Assembly: GCA_025965895.1 (NCBI GenBank)
Contig: JAOPWC010000073.1
Span: forward strand, 102,522-166,521
Direction of reading: 5' to 3'
From: Mycobacterium sp.
Lineage (GTDB): Bacteria; Actinomycetota; Actinomycetes; Mycobacteriales; Mycobacteriaceae
DNA length: 64,000 nucleotides
Each line of letters begins with the position of its first letter. The first letter of the stretch is position 1. The notes beneath the pieces were generated by a model that was not told the origin of the DNA, did no database searches, and saw only the letters and a program-made list of their open reading frames with translations. Positions 20,001-27,622 of this stretch are shown here, in pieces. A program made the translations under genes and the position numbers.

Positions 20001-20183
20001 TGGGCTGGCGTCAGGATCGCGGACCGCATCGTCGAACGCCGCCATCACCATGCCGAGGGCATGGTCGTGCAGGCCTTGGACGTGCACGGCACCCTGCGGC
20101 CGCCACAGGTCGTCCGCCGTTGGCGCCCACGCCAGCCGCCGCCGCAGCACGCCAAGCGCTTCCCGCTCTCGCTCGTCGATCAC
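17043..20183 (-). CDS. Dual ATPase: N-terminal AAA/STAND-like plus C-terminal HerA/FtsK-like domain
   Basis: 1046-aa protein with two P-loop ATPases. The first has Walker A GPAGSGKTH (68-76) and Walker B AVLAVDQID (241-249), resembling Cdc6/STAND-type AAA proteins. Residues about 300-640 form a mixed middle region with a Pro-rich linker near 610-625. The second has Walker A AGSGSGKT (664-671), Walker B LLVMDEA (911-917) and an FATQAP sensor motif (949-954), matching DUF87/HerA-type DNA translocases. The GTG start overlaps the winged-helix gene by four bases. Together with the nuclease and winged-helix proteins this suggests an ATP-driven DNA-processing or defence complex. No exact known system is recognised. 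Confidence 0.82.
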   Translation of the reverse strand: MIDEREREALGVLRRRLAWAPTADDLWRPQGAVHVQGLHDHALGMVMAAFDDAVRDPDASPLGIVVRGPAGSGKTHLLGQVREQVQIADGFFFIVELLDATSFWQSALAGILESLGRPSVERDTQLKELLWRLSSIAHISRAARRAIAGDDELRPQTLNEFVSALHKARRETVRQCHDTLRALALLGAADLGLQDIGEAFLQGSADLGGEERTAWGILGTTRTPQQTVQAVSRLVALAGPAVLAVDQIDTLLAQSSERTDDAAERTDTRDLEHVAHGLLSIRQWMRRTVAVVACLPIAWESIRKRATVTVQDRFRETEPLEGLPTPEIGRAILERRFTASYREIGFAPPYPSWPIKPAAFGDAPQYTPRKLLMKADTHIRECLRRGDVDELEHLTGHTNGRSDAQSEPRTRENSGLDRLFAEYRQRAVTAAALDPEGEDTTMPALLSSALQAWIVERGDAEQTFRVDPLPGARVTLHGRLRQSLDPGNDDEQHWAFRAIASSNATAALTRIRKACDAAGFGARAPKRKLCLLRNTPWPTGKKTAAVVTEFEENGGRTLQVSDPDLRTMIALRDLIHEDHADLKDWLAVRKPAHGIAMLHEALGDEAGEQSPPIPEPEPVPPPQPRNNGHVFDSPTAIPLGSDIASTELVTVDLDALRKHTAIFAGSGSGKTVLIRRIVEESARRRVSSIVLDPNSDLSRLGTPWPEPPPGWDPSDGPKATDYLDKTEVVVWTPRRGGGRPLAFQPLPDFASVIDDVDEFFEAVDSAVAALEPRALITGNTARANHARAVLREALQEYGRRRDPTLRGFIDMLADLPDDVSAMSNAKGIAAELAQNLRAAMINDPMFGGAGTPVDPGVLLTPSDGYRARVSVISMIGLPSDQQRQGFVNQLQMALFAWIKRNPAGDRPLGGLLVMDEAQTLAPSGKFTPSTFSTLALSSQARKYGLGLVFATQAPKGLHNQIPGNAATQFFGLLNSPTQIDTAEEIARVKGGRVPDISRLRAGQFYVASEGQAFHQIQAPWCLSFHPQSPLTPEEVLALSQERPFPR

Positions 20184-20845
20184 GCCTGGATCGCAATCAA
20201 ATGCTTGTCCTGGTCACCGATTTCCACGGCGGCCTCCCTATCGGCCGTGGTGAGCACCTTCTGGTTCTCCTCAGGTATCAGGCTGATGCCCGGCTCCTGA
20301 TACATCCGGATCAGTGCCGCGTCCACATCCGAGCGCGCCAGATGGGGCAGTTCCGCACGCAGTCGCACCAGCCCGACCCAACCTCCCGGTCGCCGCGCCA
20401 ACCGTGAGTACGCGTCCCGGACAAGACCCTCGACGTGACCGGGACCGTGACCGACGGCCGGGATTTGGGACTCGGTTATCTTCGCCGCAGTGTCCCGGGG
20501 CCAGAACACATCGGCGACCCGCTGGTCGGTGCGCCGCAGATATCGACCCAGCCCGGCCAGCACCACGTACAGCGCTTTACCCTGCCCGCTGGACCGCGGC
20601 GGCGCCTCGGCACCGAAGAGATCGCCGCATTCGCGCAATCCTTTGTCGGTCAGTTCGTGCACCAATCCTCGCCCGACCTGTGCCGTCTCGATGAGCTTGA
20701 GCCGGTTGAGCTTCTCGCGGCTGCGCTTCTCCAGCTTCGGCCCCAGGGCGCCGAGCTCCGTGTTGGACACCGGCCGCGATTCGGCCATCAAAATCAGCAG
20801 TACTGCCTGCTCAGTGCCCGTCAGGTCCTCGGTCGTCACCGTCAC
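20180..20845 (-). CDS. Winged-helix protein coupled to dual ATPase
   Basis: 221-aa protein. Residues about 8-75 form a MarR-like winged helix (TGTEQAVLLILMAESRPVSN, then RSREKLNRLKLIETAQVGRG and VHELTDKG). The rest is helical, with a second possible winged-helix-like unit (AYSRLARRPGGWVGLVRLRA, then LARSDVDAALIRMYQEPGIS). It has GTGA four-base overlaps at both ends, with the nuclease gene upstream and the ATPase gene downstream, so the three are translated as a unit. It may be a DNA-binding adaptor of the complex or its regulator. The strict coupling favours a structural role. I do not recognise a named family. Confidence 0.75.
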   Translation of the reverse strand: MTVTTEDLTGTEQAVLLILMAESRPVSNTELGALGPKLEKRSREKLNRLKLIETAQVGRGLVHELTDKGLRECGDLFGAEAPPRSSGQGKALYVVLAGLGRYLRRTDQRVADVFWPRDTAAKITESQIPAVGHGPGHVEGLVRDAYSRLARRPGGWVGLVRLRAELPHLARSDVDAALIRMYQEPGISLIPEENQKVLTTADREAAVEIGDQDKHLIAIQA

Positions 20846-21285
20846 GGCGCCACCCTATCGTCGTATCGCCTTGTGGTCAGCAGTCTTTCGATAGTGGCAG
20901 TTACCTGTGCGGTGTCGTCGGCCACTTCGTCGTTGGTGAATCTGAGCACAGCGAAGCCGGCCAGGACAAGCGTGTTGTCCCGTCGGCGGTCGTGCGCGTA
21001 CTTCAGACCGCCGCGATGGTCCGGGCCGTCGATCTCCACTGCGCAGCGATATCGAGGCCACATCAAGTCCACCCGGATGAGCGGCTCGAGCATCTGCCCG
21101 GTGTGCCGCTGATTCCAGACTCGGCCCGCCGCCCATTCGACCTCAGGTCGTGTGGCGCCGCGCTGGGATTGCCCGCGCCCGGCCAGCGACTGCACGAAGC
21201 CGGGGAGTGCCAGGGTTATCGACGGGAATCTGTCGATCAGTGGCAACGCGTTGCCGACAAGCCACACGCCGATGCGACCGTGCAT
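20842..21285 (-). CDS. DUF559/Vsr-like endonuclease domain protein
   Basis: 147-aa protein with a PD-(D/E)XK-type nuclease core like DUF559 and Vsr proteins. The motif block RVDLMWPRYRCAVEIDGPDH contains Asp73, Glu84 and Asp86, followed by DRRRDNTLVLAGFAVLRFTN, the usual Arg/Asp helix and last strand. The N-terminal 60 residues are less conserved. Its stop overlaps the winged-helix start. The ATG at 21285 has only a weak ribosome site, and an in-frame TGA at 21310-21312 separates it from a further 46 codons, so the protein may be a truncated form of a longer nuclease. Likely role: DNA cleavage in the ATPase system. Confidence 0.72.
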   Translation of the reverse strand: MHGRIGVWLVGNALPLIDRFPSITLALPGFVQSLAGRGQSQRGATRPEVEWAAGRVWNQRHTGQMLEPLIRVDLMWPRYRCAVEIDGPDHRGGLKYAHDRRRDNTLVLAGFAVLRFTNDEVADDTAQVTATIERLLTTRRYDDRVAP

Positions 21286-21309
21286 CGAGTCGGTCGAGAA
21301 CCTCGTCGA

Positions 21310-21450
21310 TCAGAGCCGCCGTGGTCGACGGCAGGTCGTGAGGCGGTAGCGGATCACTGCCAAGGCGTCGGGCGGGAGCGGGTCGAGGGTGACTGCTATC
21401 TCTTCTGGTGTCGCGCCATCGATCCGAAGTACTCGGTCGGTTGGGGACAC
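21310..21450 (-). pseudogene. Possible detached 5' end of the nuclease gene
   Basis: A GTG-initiated 46-codon frame, in the same frame as the nuclease gene and ending at TGA 21310-21312. It reads VLRIDGATPEEIAVTLDPLP and PDALAVIRYR. The next frame over the same DNA then reads TTAALIDEVLDRLD before homology returns to the nuclease frame at 21285. This pattern looks like an ancestral longer N-terminus broken by two shifts, or a short upstream coding unit. A GGGTGG stretch precedes the GTG. It could equally be a real 46-aa leader protein. Confidence 0.4.
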
Positions 21451-21483
21451 CCGACCACCCAACCCCCGGGCCTGTTGACGCGA

Positions 21484-21816
21484 CTATTTCGGCCTCAGCG
21501 TCTTGGCGTAATCCGTGCCACGGGTGACCCATGACTGCAGTTGGCGCTTAGTCTTGACGCCGTCAGTGTCGACCCGGAGCCAGCCGCGCGCTTCGCGGCC
21601 CGCCATCACCATCGGGTTGACGTGCTTCCGCTCAGCGAATTTCTCGGTGTCCTCCGGCGCCACCCGCACCAGCAGGCCGCCCTGCCCACTGGCGGCCACC
21701 GCCATGTTGCCGTTGATCAAGAACGCCAAACCGCCGAACATGCGTTTCTCCTCGACGCCGCGTTGCGGGCCCAGAAGCTCGCGGATCCGCTCGGCGAGAT
21801 CTTCGTCGTACGCCAT
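21484..21816 (-). CDS. TfoX/Sxy N-terminal domain protein
   Basis: 110-aa protein of the TfoX_N family. It has the standard opening MAYDEDLAERIRELLG, then EKRMFGGLAFLINGNMAVAA and a C-terminal KTKRQLQSWVTRGTDYAKTL. In gamma-proteobacteria TfoX/Sxy controls competence, but short actinobacterial members have no assigned role. ATG at 21816 starts at the conserved MAYDE; 15 more codons are open upstream but show no family features. It is 33 bases upstream of the possible nuclease leader and on the same strand, so the nuclease operon might be read from its promoter. Confidence 0.85.
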   Translation of the reverse strand: MAYDEDLAERIRELLGPQRGVEEKRMFGGLAFLINGNMAVAASGQGGLLVRVAPEDTEKFAERKHVNPMVMAGREARGWLRVDTDGVKTKRQLQSWVTRGTDYAKTLRPK

Positions 21817-21912
21817 GGGTTGACCGTAGTGCGCGACGGTGACAGCGGCTTGGGTCCGCAAGTCAGGCGTCCGGATCCGCGGTCACCGACCACCACCCGA
21901 ACAGCCTCTGCG

Positions 21913-24228
21913 TCAGGCGGCCGCCGTCACCGTTTCGGCGCCTTCCAGCGCCTGGGCGATGATGTCGGCGACATCGGTCATCGGCTTCACCTCGAGCGCT
22001 TCGAGGACCTCGGCCGGCACGTCGTCCAGGTCGGGCTCGTTGCGCTGCGGAATGAAGACAGTCGACAGTCCGGCGCGTTGGGCGGCCAGCAGCTTCTGCT
22101 TGACGCCGCCGATCGGCAGCACGCGGCCGTTCAGCGTGACCTCGCCGGTCATGCCGACATCCGACCGGACCTGTCGTCCCGTGGCCATCGACACCAGTGC
22201 GGTGACCATCGTGACACCGGCCGACGGGCCGTCCTTTGGCACCGCACCCGCGGGAACGTGGACGTGGATCTTGCGGTCCAGCGCCTTCGGGTCGACGCCC
22301 AGCTGCTGGGCATGCGAGCGGACGTAGGACAGCGCGATCTGCGCCGACTCCTTCATCACGTCGCCCAGCTGACCGGTCAGCTGCAGTCCCGGCTCACCGT
22401 CTGTCGAGCCGGCCTCGATGTAGAGCACATCGCCGCCGAGGCCCGTCACGGCCAGACCCGTCGCCACGCCCGGCACCGCCGTGCGCTCGGCCGACTCCGG
22501 CGTGAACCGGGGCCGCCCCAGGTAGCCCACCAGGTCCGGCTCGTCGACCACCAGCGCGGTCGGGTCCTCGGCCAGCTTGGTCGTCGCCTTGCGCAACGCC
22601 TTGGCGAGCAGCCGCTCGAACTGCCGCACACCCGGTTCACGGGTGTAGTCGGCGGCGATCTTGCGCAGCGCGGCCTCGGTCACCGCGACCTCTTCGTCGG
22701 TCAGCGCCGCACGTTCCCGCTGCCGGGGCAGCAGGAAGTCGCGGGCGATCGCGACCTTGTCGTCCTCGGTGTAGCCGTCGATCTGCACCAGCTCCATCCG
22801 GTCCAACAGCGCCGACGGGATGTTCTCGATCACGTTCGCCGTGGCCAGGAACACCACATCCGACAGGTCGAGATCAAGATCCAGGTAGTGGTCGCGGAAC
22901 GTGTGGTTCTGCGCCGGGTCCAGCACCTCGAGCAGCGCCGCGCTCGGGTCGCCGCGGTAGTCGGAGCCGACCTTGTCGATCTCGTCGAGGAGCACGACCG
23001 GATTCATCGACCCCGCCTCGCTGATCGCACGCACGATGCGGCCGGGCAGCGCACCGACGTAGGTCCGCCGGTGGCCCCGGATCTCCGCTTCGTCGCGCAC
23101 GCCACCGAGGGCGACGCGGACAAACTTTCGGCCCAGTGCGCGGGCCACGCTCTCACCCAGCGACGTCTTACCGACCCCGGGGGGCCCGGCCAGCGCCATC
23201 ACAGCACCGGAGCCACGGCCGCCGACCACCTGAAGACCCCGCTGTGCACGGCGCGCCCGCACGGCCAGGTACTCGACGATGCGGTCCTTGACGTCCTTGA
23301 GCCCGTGGTGATCGGCGTCGAGGATCGCTCGGGCCGCGGCCAGGTCGGCCGAGTCCTCAGTCTTGACGTTCCACGGCATGTCCAGCACGGTGTCGAGCCA
23401 GGTGCGGATCCAGCCGCCTTCGGGGCTCTGCTCGCTGGAGCGTTCCAGCTTGGCTACCTCCCGCAGAGCGGCCTCACGGACCTTTTCCGGCAGATCGGCG
23501 GCCTCGACGCGGGCCCGGTAGTCATCGGAGCCGTCGGGCTCACCCTCGCCGAGCTCCTTGCGGATCGCAGCCAACTGTTGACGCAGCAGAAACTCCTTCT
23601 GCTGCTTGTCCATCCCGGCGCGGACATCCTCGGCGATCTTGTCGTTGACCTCGACTTCGGCCAATTGGTCACCGGTCCAGCTGATCAACGCGCGCAGCCG
23701 TTCGGCGACGTCCGGGGTTTCCAGTAGTTGCCGCCTCTGCACGTCGGTCAGGTACGACGCGTAGCCCGCCGTGTCGGCCAGGGCCGACGGGTCGGTCAGC
23801 TGGTTGACGACATCGACGATCTGCCATGCCTCGCGCCGCTGCAGCATGGCCAGCAGCAGCTTCTTGTACTCGGCGGCCAGCGCACGCGTCTCGTCGGTGG
23901 GCGGGCTGTCGGCGACCTCGGTCACCTGCACCCACAAAGCAGTGCCGGGCCCGTTGGCCCCGGCCCCGATTTGCGCCCTGCGCTCACCCCTCACGACCGC
24001 AGCGGTGCCACCGGCGAACTGGCCCACCTGCAGGATCGACGCGATCACCCCGAACGACGGATAGCGGTCATCCAACCGGGGGGCGATCAAAAGCTTGTCG
24101 GAGTCGCTTGCACGGGCAGCCTCGACAGCGGTCCGGGCCGCGTCGTCCAGCGCGATCGGCACCACCATTCCCGGCAGTACCACAGTGTCGGCGACGAACA
24201 GCACCGGCACTGAAAATGGTTCAGGCAT
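21913..24228 (-). CDS. lon: ATP-dependent Lon protease
   Basis: 771-aa Lon (LonA). Order: N-terminal LON substrate domain (1-200), coiled-coil linker, AAA+ with Walker A GPPGVGKT (348-355) and Walker B VVLLDEIDKV (411-420), then the protease domain with catalytic Ser669 in KDGPSAGVTM and Lys in GGVKQK (about 710-712). Hexameric cytoplasmic protease degrading misfolded and regulatory proteins. ATG at 24228 has a strong GGAGG site. An inverted repeat resembling a HAIR (HspR site) lies 13-33 bases upstream. Lon is absent from M. tuberculosis but present in fast growers such as M. smegmatis, which helps to place the organism. Confidence 0.97.
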   Translation of the reverse strand: MPEPFSVPVLFVADTVVLPGMVVPIALDDAARTAVEAARASDSDKLLIAPRLDDRYPSFGVIASILQVGQFAGGTAAVVRGERRAQIGAGANGPGTALWVQVTEVADSPPTDETRALAAEYKKLLLAMLQRREAWQIVDVVNQLTDPSALADTAGYASYLTDVQRRQLLETPDVAERLRALISWTGDQLAEVEVNDKIAEDVRAGMDKQQKEFLLRQQLAAIRKELGEGEPDGSDDYRARVEAADLPEKVREAALREVAKLERSSEQSPEGGWIRTWLDTVLDMPWNVKTEDSADLAAARAILDADHHGLKDVKDRIVEYLAVRARRAQRGLQVVGGRGSGAVMALAGPPGVGKTSLGESVARALGRKFVRVALGGVRDEAEIRGHRRTYVGALPGRIVRAISEAGSMNPVVLLDEIDKVGSDYRGDPSAALLEVLDPAQNHTFRDHYLDLDLDLSDVVFLATANVIENIPSALLDRMELVQIDGYTEDDKVAIARDFLLPRQRERAALTDEEVAVTEAALRKIAADYTREPGVRQFERLLAKALRKATTKLAEDPTALVVDEPDLVGYLGRPRFTPESAERTAVPGVATGLAVTGLGGDVLYIEAGSTDGEPGLQLTGQLGDVMKESAQIALSYVRSHAQQLGVDPKALDRKIHVHVPAGAVPKDGPSAGVTMVTALVSMATGRQVRSDVGMTGEVTLNGRVLPIGGVKQKLLAAQRAGLSTVFIPQRNEPDLDDVPAEVLEALEVKPMTDVADIIAQALEGAETVTAAA

Positions 24229-24240
24229 TCATCCTCCAAA

Positions 24241-24261
24241 GTTAAGTCTGAAAGGCTCAAC
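24241..24261. promoter_or_regulatory. HAIR-like HspR operator upstream of lon
   Basis: GTTAAGT-N7-GCTCAAC matches the HspR-associated inverted repeat CTTGAGT-N7-ACTCAAG at 10 of 14 arm positions with the exact seven-base spacer. It ends immediately upstream of the lon ribosome site. HspR control of lon has been reported in Streptomyces, so heat-shock repression here is plausible. Confidence 0.45.
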
Positions 24262-24367
24262 CCTGGGGCGCCCCGATTTGTTCCCGAGATGGGTCATGTG
24301 TCACTCGGGCCGCACCCAGCGAAAGCCGATGCGGCTGGGGCCCTCAAGCTGGTTTGGCAACCGTTCG

Positions 24368-25009
24368 TCAGCTCGTCATTCTTTCACGCAAGTCCTTGTT
24401 CAGCGAGACTCGAATCAAAGCCGCCGCCAGCTTCGCGTTCGCCCGAGGTGCCAACGCGGCGAGCTGGTCCGGGTCGGCGGGCAAGCCAAGGGCGCGTGCC
24501 GACACGATCGCCTTCTTGTCGAAGTAGGGCCGCGCCCAGGTCCAGACGTCCTGCACCTCACGCAGGTAGATGTCGGCGCCGGTGTCGCCAATTCCCTTGA
24601 ATTCCTTGAGTAGCCGCTTCGCGACGGCCGTGTCATGATCGCTTTCCGCGGCGAGCCGACGCAGGTCGCCGCGGTATTTCTCCAACGCAAGCTGAGCCAT
24701 CTCAGGCAGCCTTGTCGCGGTGCTCTCGTCGTAGCGGACGTAATGGGCGCGCCCGAACGCGCGGATCATGTCGGCCCGGCTCGCGTCGAGCACCTTCTGT
24801 GGGGTGCGAAGACCCAACGCGAACAACTCTTTGGCGGCCTCGACTGCGATCTCCGCGGATATCGGCTTGCTCATCAGCGAGCACAGCATCAGCAGCTGAA
24901 ACAGTGGCTGCGGCGTGTCCTTGAGTTTGATGCCGGCCTCTTCCGCATAGGTGGCCCCCGCCACTCTCATTAGCCGGCGTGCCAATCCGGTCCCGTCTGC
25001 CTTCGCCAT
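24368..25009 (-). CDS. HhH-GPD/endonuclease III-like DNA glycosylase-fold protein
   Basis: 213-aa protein with a helix-hairpin-helix resembling that of the endonuclease III superfamily: LLKEFKGIGDTGADIYLREV followed by DVWTWARPYFDKKAI. The helical N-terminus (LFQLLMLCSLMSKPISAEIA) resembles the opening of HhH-GPD proteins. No C-terminal Fe-S cysteine cluster is present, and the usual Lys of bifunctional glycosylases is not obvious, so it may be a monofunctional or non-catalytic member. The start shares one base with the lldD stop (TGATG), so the two are co-translated. It resembles what I recall of Rv1870c, which also lies close to lldD2. Confidence 0.75.
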   Translation of the reverse strand: MAKADGTGLARRLMRVAGATYAEEAGIKLKDTPQPLFQLLMLCSLMSKPISAEIAVEAAKELFALGLRTPQKVLDASRADMIRAFGRAHYVRYDESTATRLPEMAQLALEKYRGDLRRLAAESDHDTAVAKRLLKEFKGIGDTGADIYLREVQDVWTWARPYFDKKAIVSARALGLPADPDQLAALAPRANAKLAAALIRVSLNKDLRERMTS

Positions 25010-26217
25010 CAGAGCTGGGTGACGTGATGAGGCCGTAGCTCCTCCAACGAGGTCACGCCGAGCAGCCGCATCGTCCGGGTGAGCTGGCCCGACAAGATTT
25101 CAACGGCGCGTGCCACGCCGGCCTCGCCGCCGGCCATCAGCCCATACAGGTAGGCGCGGCCCACGAGCGTGAACCGCGCACCGAGGGCGACAGCCGCAAC
25201 GATGTCGGCGCCGGACATGATCCCGGTGTCCAGCAGGATCTCGGTGTGCGATCCGACCTCGGCGGCGACGCGGGGGAGCAGATGGAACGGCACCGGCGCC
25301 CGATCGAGTTGCCGGCCGCCGTGGTTCGACAACACGATGCCGTCCACACCCACGTCGACAACCTTGCGTGCGTCGTGAAGGGTCTGGATGCCCTTCACGA
25401 CGAACTTGCCCGGCCATTGATCCCTGATCCAGGTGAGATCGTCGAAAGTGACGGTGGGGTCGAATATGCTGTCCAGCAGCTCCGCCACCGTGCCCGGCCA
25501 GCGGTCGAAGCTGGCGAACGACACCGGCTCGGTGGTCAACAAGTCAAACCACCATGCCGGTCGGCGCATTGCGTCGAGCACCGTCCGTGCGGTGAGCGCG
25601 GGCGGAATAGACATCCCGTTGCGGGTATCGCGCAATCGGGCGCCGGCCACCGGCACGTCGACGGTCGCCATCAGGGTGTCGTAGCCCGCCCTGGCCGCGC
25701 GTTCGATCAGCTCTTTCGACCGGTCGCGGTCACGCCACATGTAGAGCTGAAACCAGTTGCGGCCCTCCGGGTTGGCCGCCTTTACGCCCTCGATCGATGT
25801 GGTGCCCAGTGTCGACAACGAGAACGGGATCCCGGTCCGGCCGGCCACCCGCGCGCCCGCGATCTCACCCTCGGTCTGCATCAGCCGGGTGAACCCGGTC
25901 GGTGCGATGCCGAACGGCAGCGCGACGGGTCCGCCGAGCACATCCCATCCGGTGTTCACCCGGGACACGTCGCGGAGAATCTGCGGGTGAAATGTGATGT
26001 CCCGAAATGCGTTTCGGGCGCGGGCCAATGACAGCTCCGCCTCCGCGGCCCCGTCGGTGTAGTCGAAGGCCGCCTTCGGGGTCCGGCGGCGCGCGACCGT
26101 CCGCAGATCCTCGATCGTCAGCGCCGCGGCAAGCCGGCGCCTCGTGGCGTTCAGTTCCGGCTTCTTCAACCGGATCAGTGGTGTGAGGTCACGAACCCTC
26201 GGTATCTGTCGCCGCAT
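25009..26217 (-). CDS. lldD: FMN-dependent L-lactate dehydrogenase/alpha-hydroxy-acid oxidase
   Basis: 402-aa TIM-barrel FMN enzyme. Conserved elements: [12 protein letters not shown] near the N-terminus, [32 protein letters not shown] (FMN-contacting Lys) and SNHGGRQLD, which holds the catalytic His and substrate Arg. It oxidises L-lactate or a related hydroxy acid, passing electrons to quinone or oxygen. ATG at 26217 lies one base after the stop of the MscS-cNMP gene; the frame is open 39 codons further up, but that part overlaps MscS and lacks family features. It heads a coupled pair with the glycosylase-like gene. Similar to mycobacterial LldD2. Confidence 0.88.
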   Translation of the reverse strand: MRRQIPRVRDLTPLIRLKKPELNATRRRLAAALTIEDLRTVARRRTPKAAFDYTDGAAEAELSLARARNAFRDITFHPQILRDVSRVNTGWDVLGGPVALPFGIAPTGFTRLMQTEGEIAGARVAGRTGIPFSLSTLGTTSIEGVKAANPEGRNWFQLYMWRDRDRSKELIERAARAGYDTLMATVDVPVAGARLRDTRNGMSIPPALTARTVLDAMRRPAWWFDLLTTEPVSFASFDRWPGTVAELLDSIFDPTVTFDDLTWIRDQWPGKFVVKGIQTLHDARKVVDVGVDGIVLSNHGGRQLDRAPVPFHLLPRVAAEVGSHTEILLDTGIMSGADIVAAVALGARFTLVGRAYLYGLMAGGEAGVARAVEILSGQLTRTMRLLGVTSLEELRPHHVTQL

Positions 26218-26218
26218 C

Positions 26219-27622
26219 TCATTCGCTCGCAGCCGCCAGCGCCCGGCGAACTTTGCTTCGTCGCTCATCGATGATGCGGCCGAAGTCCTGTAGCAGCAAC
26301 GGTTTGTGCGATACGAGATGGGCGAGGTGCTCACGATCGATCTCCAACGCTGTCACCTCCTCGAGTGCATACGCACCGCTGAGGTTGCGTTGTCGGGTGA
26401 GCGCGGTCAGCCCGAGGAAAGAGCCCTCGTCCAACGTGCCCAACGGGATGACCGAACCATCTGGGGCGGTCGCGGTGAGCCGCACGCGGCCGCTGATCAG
26501 AAAGGTCATGCCCGCGGGCACTTGCCCAGAGTCCTGGACGATCTCGTCCGTGCCGTAGCGGACCATCTTCGCGTGTGGAACTAGATTTTGCAGTTCGGGG
26601 TGGCCCAGGCGCAGTGTGGGCGCCACCACGCTGCGCAGTGCCTTCTCGATGCGATCGGGCGTTGAGAACTCCTCGTCGGCTTCGTCAAGGTGCAGGCCTT
26701 CGCGACGGGCGGCGTACCAGATCCAGCGCAGGAACAAGGCTTTCGCGGCGCCGTCGTCGGCGGGCGACTTCAGCGGAATGCTGGCGCGGTATTCCTTGCC
26801 GCCCAGCGGCACCGCGCTCGGTGCGGCGTCGCCGCGCAGCTGCGGAAGGGCTACGGCCACTGCGCACAGCGTGGCGCAGACGAGATCCGGCGGGTCCGCC
26901 AGCGAGAACGTCGTCGTGACCGAGAGCTTGTGCGCACCTGCAGGGCGGCTGAGGTTGGTGAACGACGCACCGGCCAGGACCGAGTTCGGCGTGATCTGCA
27001 GGCCGCTGCCGGTCTCGATGTGTACCGCGCGCCAGTTCACTTCGACCACCTGCCCACGTGCGGCAGGGGTGTCAAGCCAGTCACCGATTCGGAACGGCTG
27101 CTCGAACAGCATGAGCAGCCCCGAGATGATCTGCCCGACGGAGTTCTGCAAGGTGAGGCCAACGACGATCGACGTCACGCCCAGGGCGGTGAACAGCCCG
27201 CGCACGTTGGCGCCCCAGATATACGAGAAGATCAGCGCCAGACCGATGGCGATCAGCACGAACCGGGCGACATCGACGAAGATACCGGGCACGCGTTTGC
27301 GCCACGTACCTTCCGGCGCTGCCTGGAACAGGGTCGCATTGACGCCCGACAGCAGGAGCACCAGGACCACGAAAGCGAACAGCGTCGCCACCACACGTAC
27401 CGACGTATCGCCGGTGGGCACCTGCGTCGCCTTGACGAGCAGAAGCAGCAGCGCGCCAACCGGCAGAAGATAATTCCGCAGCAGGCTGACCGGCCGCACG
27501 AGAAAGCTCCGCCTGCGGGCCAGTGCGTGCTGCCACTCGGTGAGCACGATGAGACCGACCGGCAGTCCCAGCGCGATACCCAGCGACCAGTAGAACCACG
27601 ACGAATTGAACACGTCGGTCAT
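26219..27622 (-). CDS. MscS-type mechanosensitive channel with C-terminal cyclic-nucleotide-binding domain
   Basis: 467-aa membrane protein. About five hydrophobic segments precede the MscS pore and beta domain ([20 protein letters not shown], then [16 protein letters not shown]). Residues about 335-455 form a cNMP-binding fold: [33 protein letters not shown] and [18 protein letters not shown]. Such channels can be gated or modulated by cAMP/cGMP. The ATG overlaps the stop of the upstream cyclase-like gene by four bases, so channel and cyclase-like receptor are co-produced. The pair resembles what I recall of Rv2434c-Rv2435c. The cNMP pocket lacks an obvious PRAA-type arginine, so nucleotide binding needs testing. 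Confidence 0.88.
   Translation of the reverse strand: MTDVFNSSWFYWSLGIALGLPVGLIVLTEWQHALARRRSFLVRPVSLLRNYLLPVGALLLLLVKATQVPTGDTSVRVVATLFAFVVLVLLLSGVNATLFQAAPEGTWRKRVPGIFVDVARFVLIAIGLALIFSYIWGANVRGLFTALGVTSIVVGLTLQNSVGQIISGLLMLFEQPFRIGDWLDTPAARGQVVEVNWRAVHIETGSGLQITPNSVLAGASFTNLSRPAGAHKLSVTTTFSLADPPDLVCATLCAVAVALPQLRGDAAPSAVPLGGKEYRASIPLKSPADDGAAKALFLRWIWYAARREGLHLDEADEEFSTPDRIEKALRSVVAPTLRLGHPELQNLVPHAKMVRYGTDEIVQDSGQVPAGMTFLISGRVRLTATAPDGSVIPLGTLDEGSFLGLTALTRQRNLSGAYALEEVTALEIDREHLAHLVSHKPLLLQDFGRIIDERRSKVRRALAAASE

Noticed and set aside
17043..21285. Foreign origin of the nuclease-ATPase operon from base composition
   Set aside because: GC content and codon use look similar to the neighbours by eye, so horizontal transfer cannot be claimed without computation.
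21541..23727. 728-codon open frame on the plus strand across lon
   Set aside because: It is antisense to a certain lon gene, has His/Arg/Gln-rich composition typical of high-GC shadow frames and no recognisable domain.
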